Shown piece by piece: positions 6,518 to 13,832 of a stretch of 27,889 nucleotides of DNA (positions are counted from its first letter, which is position 1; each line of letters begins with the position of its first letter). The stretch lies in contig JBNGDW010000010.1 of the NCBI GenBank assembly GCA_049975325.1, positions 1-27,889 on the forward strand. The letters are read 5' to 3'. Both the position numbers and the translations under genes were made by a program. Below the pieces are notes generated by a model, which saw nothing but the letters and a program-made list of their open reading frames with translations, did not search any database and was not told the origin of the DNA. Origin of the DNA: JBNGDW01 sp049975325. Lineage in GTDB: Bacteria > Cloacimonadota > Cloacimonadia > JGIOTU-2 > JBNGDW01.

Positions 6518-9500
6518 ATGCAATATGTAAAAAAAATCAAATTAAATGGGAAAGAGCTTAGAGTAGAGCAAGGAAAAACAATCCTTGAAGTTGCTCGGGA
6601 GCAAGGTATAGAAATTCCTACTTTATGTCACGATGATTATCTTGAGCCATATGGTTCGTGTTGGGTATGCGTAGTTGAGGTAAAAGGCAAAGGGTTTGTC
6701 CCTTCCTGTGCAACCGAAGTAGTGGAAGGGATGGAAATAGAAACTGATAATAAGAATGTGTATGCTGCCAGAAAGATGGCTTTGGAACTTTTGCTTTCAG
6801 ATCACCATGCAGATTGTCTAGCACCTTGCAGTATCAGCTGCCCTGCTCATGTAGATATTCAAGGATATATAGCTCTAATTCATGATGGATTATATCATGA
6901 AGCAGTAAAGCAGATCAAAGAGAGACTTCCGCTTCCGCTCTCAGCTGGCAGGGTCTGTCCTGCTTTTTGTGAGGATGAATGTCGGAGACAGCTTGTTGAC
7001 GAGCCTATTGCTATCAGGCAGATAAAACGATTTGCTGCTGATAAAGACATTGAAGATGCGCTTAATACTTATATACCAAATCCTAAACCGTCGACAGGGA
7101 AACGGGTTGCCATTATAGGAGCAGGGCCTGCCGGCCTGACTGCGGGATATTATCTTTCGTTAGAAGGACACGAATGTACTATCTACGACGCCTTACCAGA
7201 AGCAGGCGGTATGCTTCGCTACGGTATCCCGGAATTTCGCCTGCCTAAAGATATCCTTGATAAGGAGATTGAACTGATCAAAAAAACAGGGGTTAGTATT
7301 CGGAATGAGGTTAGGCTTGGAAGAGACTTCACGCTTCAATTTCTTTCCAGGGAATTTGACGCAATATTTCTCGGGCTTGGGGCTCAGAAATCTATGCGTA
7401 TGCATATTGAGGGTGAAGACCTGGAAGGATCTTATTTTGGTGTAGATTTTCTGCGTGCAGTAGTTGAGAAAAAGATAAAAAATATAGGGAATATTGTAGC
7501 AGTCGTTGGTGGCGGGAATACAGCGATTGATACAGCTCGAACAGCAATCAGGTTGGGCGCTCAAAAGGTGATGATTATATACCGGCGTTCAGAGAAAGAG
7601 ATGCCAGCAGAGTCAGAGGAGATAGAAGCTGCAAAAGAAGAGGGGATAGAATTGCATGTTCTGCAAAATCCAACCAAAATACTGGGAGAAAATGGGAATG
7701 TCCATGGGCTACAATGCATCAAAATGCGGCTTGTCGAACCCGATGCAAGTGGTCGTAGACGGCCCATACCTATCCCTAACTCTGAGTTTATTATGGAAGT
7801 GGATGCAGTAATTCAGGCAGTTAGCCAATCAGCAGATACAGAGTTTCTCAAAGAAGAAACTTCACAGGTGGATGGGAAAGCCCTTGAATTAACACGATGG
7901 AACACTATTGCTGTGAATCCGGATACAATGCAGACCAATATTGAGAAAATATTTGCAGGTGGGGATGTTAGACGCGGACCCTCTACCGTGATTGAGTCTG
8001 TGGCTGACGCATATATAGCTGCAAAAAGTATCCATAAGCTACTTTCTGGGGAAGAAGTGAAGCCATTGCCTGAAAAATTTAATAGTAGACGAGCAGAATC
8101 TGTCCATGACATCGATCCGAAGGAGTATGAGCAGTACGAAAAGAAGTCCAGGGTCCATAGTGGCATCCTTCAACTGGATGAAAGGAAAACTACCTTTAAT
8201 GAGGTAGAAAAGGTGTTTACTACACAGGAGGTTACAAGTGAGACGGAACGCTGTCTGGAATGCGGGTGCGCAGTTAATAGAACCTGTAAGTTACGGGATT
8301 ATGCAACGGATTACGAGGCAATCGCCTCACATTTTATGGGGGAAGTAAATAGCCATCCAATTGATGATACGCACCCATTTATTTTGCGAGATCCCAATAA
8401 GTGTATTAAATGCGGCCGCTGCATTCGTACCTGTTTAGAGATACAAGGGGTTGGTGCACTTGGGTATATCCATAGAGGATTCCGTACCCTTGTTGCTCCA
8501 GAATTTGATGAATCACTCCTTAATACATCATGTGAATCATGTGGGAAATGTATTGATGTTTGTCCAGTGGGAGCGCTTGTCTCTCGTAATACCCAGCTGA
8601 AAGTAGCACCACTTGATTTTGACGGGACTGTTACAACCTGTGGCTTGTGTGGATGCGGTTGTAAGATCCGATTTAAATCGGCAGGCAATGTTATAATGGA
8701 TGCCGAAGCCGAACAAAGCCCTATTACCCAGAATAATGTCTGCTTTATTGGCCGTTTCGGTTACGAAGTGCTACAAAAAGAGCGACTTGAGAAACCATTG
8801 ATAAGGAAAGGCAGCGACCTGCAGGAATGTTCCTGGGAAGAGGCTATAGATACTGTCAAAAAGCATTTTCCAGATTTGAGCAGCACAGGAGCACTTTTTG
8901 GAAGCGGCTATTTCACCAATGAAGAGCTATATCTTATCAATGAGATTGCAAAGAAAAATAGGATTATTAGAAAATATTCATGGGGATTGAACGATTCAGC
9001 TATTCATCAACAACTGGGTATTACATATTCTCCCAATCCAACCGCTGATTTACAAACTACCGATCTTATTGTATTGGTTGGTAATGTTCCCCATACTTTG
9101 GATATCCAGGTAATTCAAGCTGTGCGTGCTGGAAAACAATTGCTGGTGATTTCTCCTGAAGAGAACAAATTTTCCTCTATTGCAGACTATCACCTTCAAT
9201 CAGATGATTATCTTGCTATTTTTAATCAAATTGCCAAATATTTTCTTGAATATCGGCACCATAATGTTGAATATATTGCTGCAGTAGTAGATAACTTTGT
9301 CGGTTATAACCGCAGATTACAACGCTTGATGCATGATACCAACTATAGCAAGATTGCCGGGATAATTGCTGAGGCTGAGAAGGTTTTATTTGTCTATTCT
9401 GAAAATGAATTGGATGCCGCGACTCAATCAGCAATACTGAACTTAAGTGTTTTAAAAGGAAATATTGGAGAAGAAGGGAGTGGAATTGTTGCCACCTCTG

Positions 9501-10039
9501 AACTCCCTAATAAGGTAACGCTGGAACAATATGGCTTCAAGCCTATACATAGCTTTCCTGCAATAAAGTCTGCTTTAATCCTTGGCGAAGATCCGCTCTT
9601 TGACAACAGCCTTGAATCCTATAATTGGCTGAACAAGCTAGAATTCCTCGCTGTAGGGGATTTTTATCTTACAGAGACTGCAAAGATGGCTAAGGTAATA
9701 TTGCCTCTTTCCACTTTCTTGGAAACCAATGGCAATTTTGTAAACAGTAATAATGTGCTTCAGACTGTAAATAAAGTTATTTCTCCACCAAGTGGCAAAG
9801 AAAATCAGAAAATTTTTTCTGATTTTCTTGGAGCGGAGATGAATCTTAAAGAAAAAGCAGAAAGTTTTCAACAAATAGATATTGCTGACTGCAGAGAGGC
9901 ACGATACATTCTCGCAAATTCTGGTAAAAAGATTTCTTTGCAGTTTAGAGATGTGCTGGAGATTTCCAAAGCAGATTTTCGAACGAACAGTATGCGGAAA
10001 AAGATATTGGATTTTAAAAAAGCAAAATTAGATAAATAA
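6518..10039 (+). CDS. Giant fusion: [2Fe-2S] + NfnB/GltD-like FAD/NAD(P) oxidoreductase + 4Fe-4S + NuoG-like domain
   Basis: This 1173-residue protein probably carries the second catalytic site of the complex. Residues 1-75 are a NuoG-type [2Fe-2S] ferredoxin (Cys37, 48, 51, 64). Residues 96-175 are the GltD/NfnB N-terminal cluster domain (Cys100, 104, 108; Cys147, 151, 155). Residues 195-510 bind FAD (GAGPAG at 201) and NAD(P) (GGGNTAIDTAR at 331), with YRRSEKEMPA (355-364) like the NADPH-binding arginines of GltD/NfnB, and the FAD-closing segment AGGDVRRGPSTV at 480. Then come a Cys579/582/584/590 segment, a two-cluster ferredoxin (629-639, 672-682), and a NuoG/formate-dehydrogenase-like part (Cys708, 711, 715, 742, to about 1115). 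That last part lacks a visible catalytic Cys or in-frame UGA. The likely role is electron bifurcation between NADH, NADPH and ferredoxin; the substrate pair is inferred. Confidence 0.9.
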   Translation: MQYVKKIKLNGKELRVEQGKTILEVAREQGIEIPTLCHDDYLEPYGSCWVCVVEVKGKGFVPSCATEVVEGMEIETDNKNVYAARKMALELLLSDHHADCLAPCSISCPAHVDIQGYIALIHDGLYHEAVKQIKERLPLPLSAGRVCPAFCEDECRRQLVDEPIAIRQIKRFAADKDIEDALNTYIPNPKPSTGKRVAIIGAGPAGLTAGYYLSLEGHECTIYDALPEAGGMLRYGIPEFRLPKDILDKEIELIKKTGVSIRNEVRLGRDFTLQFLSREFDAIFLGLGAQKSMRMHIEGEDLEGSYFGVDFLRAVVEKKIKNIGNIVAVVGGGNTAIDTARTAIRLGAQKVMIIYRRSEKEMPAESEEIEAAKEEGIELHVLQNPTKILGENGNVHGLQCIKMRLVEPDASGRRRPIPIPNSEFIMEVDAVIQAVSQSADTEFLKEETSQVDGKALELTRWNTIAVNPDTMQTNIEKIFAGGDVRRGPSTVIESVADAYIAAKSIHKLLSGEEVKPLPEKFNSRRAESVHDIDPKEYEQYEKKSRVHSGILQLDERKTTFNEVEKVFTTQEVTSETERCLECGCAVNRTCKLRDYATDYEAIASHFMGEVNSHPIDDTHPFILRDPNKCIKCGRCIRTCLEIQGVGALGYIHRGFRTLVAPEFDESLLNTSCESCGKCIDVCPVGALVSRNTQLKVAPLDFDGTVTTCGLCGCGCKIRFKSAGNVIMDAEAEQSPITQNNVCFIGRFGYEVLQKERLEKPLIRKGSDLQECSWEEAIDTVKKHFPDLSSTGALFGSGYFTNEELYLINEIAKKNRIIRKYSWGLNDSAIHQQLGITYSPNPTADLQTTDLIVLVGNVPHTLDIQVIQAVRAGKQLLVISPEENKFSSIADYHLQSDDYLAIFNQIAKYFLEYRHHNVEYIAAVVDNFVGYNRRLQRLMHDTNYSKIAGIIAEAEKVLFVYSENELDAATQSAILNLSVLKGNIGEEGSGIVATSELPNKVTLEQYGFKPIHSFPAIKSALILGEDPLFDNSLESYNWLNKLEFLAVGDFYLTETAKMAKVILPLSTFLETNGNFVNSNNVLQTVNKVISPPSGKENQKIFSDFLGAEMNLKEKAESFQQIDIADCREARYILANSGKKISLQFRDVLEISKADFRTNSMRKKILDFKKAKLDK

Positions 10040-10056
10040 ATCCTGAGGAGAATAAT

Positions 10057-10437
10057 ATGAAAGACAGAAAGATTGTCGGGTATCTAGAGGGTACGGACTC
10101 ATTTGTGCTTACTGAGCTTATAGCCAAAGGATACGAAACCTTGCCACTCAGTAATGGTTATGATGGGCATGGTAAGTATATTGGATTGGTTACGAAATAT
10201 GACAATATTGCTGTTGTGATAGGATATCTACATAAGGTTATTCCTTTATCAGACCAGAGTATCACAACAAGGGACATGCTTTATTCCTGCAAAGTGCATA
10301 ATATTCCCGTGATCCTTATAGTACCAGAAGCTGTGCAGGATAATGCCAGAAAAATTCTGGGTAATATTGCTGATGAAGTGGAATTGCTTGATCCAGGACA
10401 ATTGTTAGATCGAATACTTAATATCTTTAGCACATAA
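10057..10437 (+). CDS. Unrecognised 126-residue protein of the flavin-complex operon
   Basis: I do not recognise this family. The gene starts 17 bases after the fusion gene with a good SD (GAGGAG) and ends 38 bases before glutamate dehydrogenase, so it is probably co-transcribed with the complex. The protein is soluble, with no signal peptide, no membrane span and a single cysteine. Alternating hydrophobic strands and helices (NIAVVIGYLHKVIPL, VHNIPVILIVPEA) suggest a small alpha/beta Rossmann-like fold. An accessory or regulatory role for the complex is a guess from position alone. Confidence 0.75.
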   Translation: MKDRKIVGYLEGTDSFVLTELIAKGYETLPLSNGYDGHGKYIGLVTKYDNIAVVIGYLHKVIPLSDQSITTRDMLYSCKVHNIPVILIVPEAVQDNARKILGNIADEVELLDPGQLLDRILNIFST

Positions 10438-10475
10438 TAATTGCGTACCGTTATAATTAAAGCATTGGAGGATAT

Positions 10476-11737
10476 ATGGCAAACAAAAATGAACTAAATC
10501 CGTTCAAGATAGCGCAAGCACAGCTTGATGAATGTGCTGAGAAATTAGCCCTTGATAAAGCTACTCACGAACTTCTACGTGAGCCTATGAAGGAACTGAT
10601 AATGTCTATCCCTGTAAAAATGGATGATGGTACAACGAAGGTGTTTAAGGCATTTCGTGTGCAATACAATGGCGCTCGAGGCCCAACAAAAGGCGGACTC
10701 AGGTGGCATCCGAACGAGACACTCGACACCGTTCGCGCCTTAGCTGNNNNNNNNNNACATGGAAGACTGCACTTGTTGATATCCCACTTGGTGGAGGTAA
10801 AGGTGGGGTTGTATGTAATCCCAAAGAAATGTCTGAAGCTGAAAAAGAAAGACTTGCCCGCGCTTATATGCGAGCTGTCTCTGGAGTTGTCGGAGTAATG
10901 CAGGAGGTACCAGCACCAGATGTGTATACTACTCCACAGATCATGGCATGGATGATGGACGAGTATGAAGCAATACGACGGGAACACCACCCTGGTGTAA
11001 TTACTGGGAAACCCACCCAGATAGGAGGCTCGCAAGGACGTAATGATGCAACTGCCCGTGGTGGTGTATATTGTGTTAGAGAGGCCGCAAAAAGATTAGG
11101 TATCGATCTCCCAAATGCTACCTTTGCCATCCAGGGATTTGGAAATGCCGGACAGTTTGCTGCCACTTTAACAAAAGAGATACTGAGCACAAGTCGATTG
11201 GTCGCAGTCTCAGATTCCAAAGGTGGTATATATAACCCGGATGGGATCGAACCTTTGGATATAGTGAAGTGGAAACTTCGGAATGGCCAAGTAGGTGGAT
11301 TCCCAGGAACTAAAGAAATTACAAATGAAGAATTGCTGGAACTTGATGTAGATATTCTCTATCCAGCAGCTTTGGAAAATGTTATTGTAGGCAATAATGC
11401 TGAAAAGATTAGAGCAAAAATTCTTTGTGAACTGGCAAATGGACCCACTACTCCAGAAGCGGATAAGATTCTCTATAAAAATGGGGTACATATTATTCCT
11501 GATTTTCTAGCAAATGCAGGTGGAGTAACAGTTTCATATTTTGAACAGGTACAAAATACTTATAATTACTATTGGCCACTTGAAGAAGTATATGAAAAGT
11601 TGGAACAGAAAATGTCTACTGCCTATAATAATGTGTACGAAATGCATAAAAAAGAAAAAGTTCATATGCGACTCGCCGCCTATATGATAGCAGTGTCAAG
11701 AGTTGCAGAAGCCTGTAAACTTCGTGGTTGGGTATAA
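10476..11737 (+). CDS. gdhA: Glutamate dehydrogenase 1 (Glu/Leu/Phe/Val family), interrupted by an assembly gap
   Basis: This enzyme interconverts glutamate with 2-oxoglutarate and ammonia using NAD(P). It is about 420 residues, the standard hexameric GDH length. Visible motifs are GARGPTKGGLRWHP, the catalytic-lysine segment PLGGGKGGVVCNPKEM, VPAPDVYTTPQIMAWMMDEY, GVITGKP, the dinucleotide motif GFGNAGQFAA and the C-terminal NAGGVTVSYFEQVQN. Ten Ns at 10747-10756 fall between ALA and TWK. The two sides are in different frames if the gap is really 10, but eight bases restore ALAxWMTWK as in the second copy. SD TTGGAGG precedes ATG 10476. An isolated TATAAT at 10452-10457 may add a promoter. 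Cofactor choice cannot be decided from what I see. Confidence 0.95.
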
Positions 11738-11759
11738 GAACTTATCGCATCTGTATTAT

Positions 11760-11793
11760 AAAAAGCCTCCCCAAAATGCTGTAGAGGTTTTTT
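11760..11793 (+). terminator. Rho-independent terminator after glutamate dehydrogenase 1
   Basis: AAAAAGCCTC pairs with GAGGTTTTTT (10 bp with one G-U pair, CCTC/GAGG core), and the 3' arm forms the T run. It ends the flavin-complex/GDH1 transcript and separates it from the sigma-54 unit. Confidence 0.65.
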
Positions 11794-11898
11794 GTTTTTA
11801 TGTATTCTTATTTTCCGCTATAGGTTGAACATAATCTATAAATAGGTAAATTTTTATGGTTGTTAAAAAATTAAGCAAAAACTTCCATAGATGGTCGC

Positions 11899-11959
11899 AG
11901 ATTGATAATTTTTTAATCACAAAAGAAGGTTCATTTCTTGATTGTAATTATGCTAATCT
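11899..11959. promoter_or_regulatory. Two inverted copies of an AGATT-N11-AATCA dyad (candidate activator sites)
   Basis: AGATT-N11-AATCA occurs at 11899-11919. Its exact reverse complement pattern TGATT-N11-AATCT occurs at 11939-11959. The starts are 40 bases apart, close to four helical turns, and the centres lie roughly 115 and 75 bases upstream of the predicted transcription start of the sigma-54 promoter. Position and paired layout fit upstream activating sites for an NtrC-type activator. Confidence 0.5.
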
Positions 11960-11997
11960 ACTTTAAAATTGCAAGATACGAGTAATTCTCATTTAAT

Positions 11998-12013
11998 TGG
12001 CACGATTTTTGCA
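11998..12013 (+). promoter_or_regulatory. Sigma-54 (-24/-12) promoter
   Basis: TTGGCACG-ATTT-TTGCA (the leading T is at 11997) matches the sigma-54 consensus YTGGCACG-N4-TTGCW throughout. The invariant GG (11999-12000) and GC (12011-12012) are separated by exactly ten bases. Transcription would begin near 12024, about 24 bases before the first zinc-ribbon ATG. Sigma-54 promoters need an AAA+ activator, and one is encoded at 15485-16891. Confidence 0.88.
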
Positions 12014-12047
12014 TTATTAATAATATAAAAGCTTAATAGGAGTAACG

Positions 12048-12209
12048 ATGAAATGCCCAATATGTAAAAAAGAATTTACAAAAGTTCAAGAGGTTCTATA
12101 TTTCTCTGAGCCTGTGTACTATTGTCCTTATTGTAATGCAAGAATTAGTGAAATACGCGATAAAAGTCAAAAGAAAGAAGCCAAAGAGCTAAAAGAGAAA
12201 ACCGCATAG
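12048..12209 (+). CDS. Mini zinc-ribbon protein A (53 residues)
   Basis: ATG 12048 has the strong SD TAGGAG. The 53-residue product begins MKCPICKKEFTKVQEVLY and carries a second pair in YYCPYCNAR, so CPxC...CPYC is a likely single Zn2+ site, followed by a Lys/Glu-rich tail (SQKKEAKELKEK). The function is unknown; Zn-ribbon mini-proteins may bind nucleic acid or a partner protein. It is the first gene of the sigma-54 transcript and is a paralogue of the next gene. Confidence 0.82.
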   Translation: MKCPICKKEFTKVQEVLYFSEPVYYCPYCNARISEIRDKSQKKEAKELKEKTA

Positions 12210-12218
12210 GAGGAACAT

Positions 12219-12422
12219 TTGAATTGCCCATATTGCGGAAAAAAACTTTCTAAAGTAGAATCTTTGCTTGCCAGTTTTGAAAACCACTATTTTTGTCCAT
12301 ACTGCTGGCATGATATAACAGATTATAAACGTGAGGAACGAATAAGTTTATCGAAAAATACAATGAAGATGAAAGGAAATGAGAATGGACAAAAAAGTAA
12401 ATCCATACGACATATGCGTTAG
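12219..12422 (+). CDS. Mini zinc-ribbon protein B (67 residues, TTG start)
   Basis: TTG 12219 is preceded by SD TAGGAGG eight bases upstream. The product (MNCPYCGKKLSKVESLL ... HYFCPYCWHDITDY) repeats the pattern of protein A: CPYC at the start, KV at the same place and CPYC about 20 residues later. The last dozen residues are read from sequence that also encodes the start of GDH2 (38-base overlap), look like random coding, and may reflect a missed base nearby. Function unknown; co-expression with GDH2 is expected. Confidence 0.72.
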   Translation: MNCPYCGKKLSKVESLLASFENHYFCPYCWHDITDYKREERISLSKNTMKMKGNENGQKSKSIRHMR

Positions 12423-13619
12423 GCAGTTCGATAAGATTGCAGATGTGCTAAAATTAGAACCAGGCATAAGAGAATTCCTTATAAAGCCAAAAAGACAATT
12501 AATCGTTTCAGTTCCAGTAGAATTGGATAATGGAAGTTATGTAGTATTTGATGCCTATAGAGTTCAGCATAATACTGCACGAGGTCCGGCAAAAGGTGGA
12601 ATTCGTTTTCATCAAGATGTAACTCTCGACGAGGTTAAAGCCCTGGCAACATGGATGACCTGGAAATGTGCCCTTGTAAATGTCCCTTTTGGAGGAGCAA
12701 AAGGTGGCGTGGCTTGTCCCCAAAAGAGATAGAACGACTTACTCGTCGTTTTACTGCAGAAATTTCCATAATAATAGGCCCGGAAAAGGATATCCCTGCG
12801 CCAGATGTGAATACAAATGCTCAAACTATGTCCTGGATTATGGATACATACAGTCTACTAAGAGGCTATTCTGTGCCTGGTGTGGTTACTGGTAAGCCAC
12901 TCTTCATCGGTGGCTCTCTTGGTAGAGATGCTGCAACCGGCCGCGGAGTGACATTTGTGGTAGAAGAGGCAGCAAAAAGACTCAAATTAGATCCGGCTGA
13001 GACCAGAGTAATTGTCCAAGGCTTTGGTAATGTTGGATCAAACACTGCTTTGCTGCTTTATGAACTTGGTTTCAAGATTGTGGGTATCTGCGATGTATAC
13101 GGAGCTGTCTATAATGAAAATGGTATTGATATCAAAAAGGCTGTTGATTATGTTCATTCAACAGGCAAAGTAGTAGGCCTGCCCAATACCGAACCGGTTA
13201 GTCATGAGGAGTTTCTCATACTCCCCTGTGATATACTTGTCCCTGCTGCATTGGAAGCCCAAATTACCGGGGAAAATGCGGATAAAATCAAGGCGAAAAT
13301 CATTGCCGAAGGGGCAAATGGACCAACTACCCCAGAAGCAGACGAAATATTAGACGATAAAGGTGTCCTCGTTATACCAGATATACTTGCAAATGCAGGT
13401 GGGGTCACTGTTAGTTATTTTGAATGGGTACAGGACTTGATGGCACACTATTGGACCGAAACCGAAGTGAATAGTAAGCTTGAAAAAATTATGAAAGATG
13501 CGTTTAATCAAGTCTATGACTCAGCAGTTGCTCAGGATATCAGTATGCGAGACGCTGCCTATATGCTTGCTGTTGCGCGCGTAGCAGAGGCTACAAGAAT
13601 AAGGGGAATTTATCCGTAA
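12385..13619 (+). CDS. gdhA: Glutamate dehydrogenase 2, one apparent base missing
   Basis: This second, clearly paralogous glutamate dehydrogenase is about 411 residues if repaired. It shows ARGPAKGGIRFHQDV, LATWMTWKCALVNVPFGGAKGG (Lys-rich catalytic region), DIPAPDVNTNAQTMSWIMDTY, GVVTGKP, GFGNVGSNTALLL and NAGGVTVSYFEWVQD. The first frame stops at 12732 after GGVACPQKR, while the sequence continues one frame over as PKEIERLTRRFT. One extra C in CCCC (12718-12721) gives GGVACPPKEIERL. ATG 12385 is preferred to 12379 because AAAGGA (12372-12377) sits seven bases ahead of it. It belongs to the sigma-54 transcript, whereas GDH1 does not, which suggests different conditions of use. Confidence 0.92.
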
Positions 13620-13639
13620 GAACAAATATCCCAACCTAA

Positions 13640-13701
13640 CGAAGAATATCTCAGAGAAGGGATCGCACGAAAAGGAGAATCTCTTCAGAGCATATTCTTC
13701 G
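13640..13701 (+). other. Long stem-loop in the GDH2 3' region
   Basis: CGAAGAATAT (13640-13649) and ATATTCTTCG (13692-13701) are perfect 10-base complements around a 42-base loop. The 3' strand can instead pair with CGAAGAA at 13714-13720, which overlaps the terminator base. This is an attenuator-like set of alternatives. Confidence 0.5.
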
Positions 13702-13719
13702 GAACCCAAACCACGAAGA

Positions 13720-13750
13720 AGGGTCCGTGCATTATGCACTGGCCCTTTTA
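13720..13750 (+). terminator. Rho-independent terminator after GDH2
   Basis: AGGGTCCGTGCA pairs with TGCACTGGCCCT around a TTA loop (12 positions, one mismatch, one G-U), followed by TTTTA. It separates the sigma-54 operon from the two-component genes. Confidence 0.82.
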
Positions 13751-13763
13751 TCTCTGCAGGTAC

Positions 13764-13793
13764 TTGACATTCTCTAAAAAATGTTTCCATAAC
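13764..13793 (+). promoter_or_regulatory. Candidate sigma-70 promoter for the two-component operon
   Basis: TTGACA (13764-13769) is followed after 18 bases by CATAAC (13788-13793), 40 bases before the kinase ATG. Its position just after the terminator supports independent expression of the regulators. Confidence 0.5.
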
Positions 13794-13832
13794 TTACTTA
13801 ATTTATTATATTTTTATTAACTTGGAGATCAC

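Noticed and set aside
6518..10039. [FeFe]-hydrogenase catalytic subunit (HydA/HndD)
   Set aside because: The HydB/HydC-like neighbours suggest it, but the protein has no H-cluster motifs (such as TSCCP or MPCxxK). The middle is an NfnB/GltD flavoprotein and the tail is NuoG-like.
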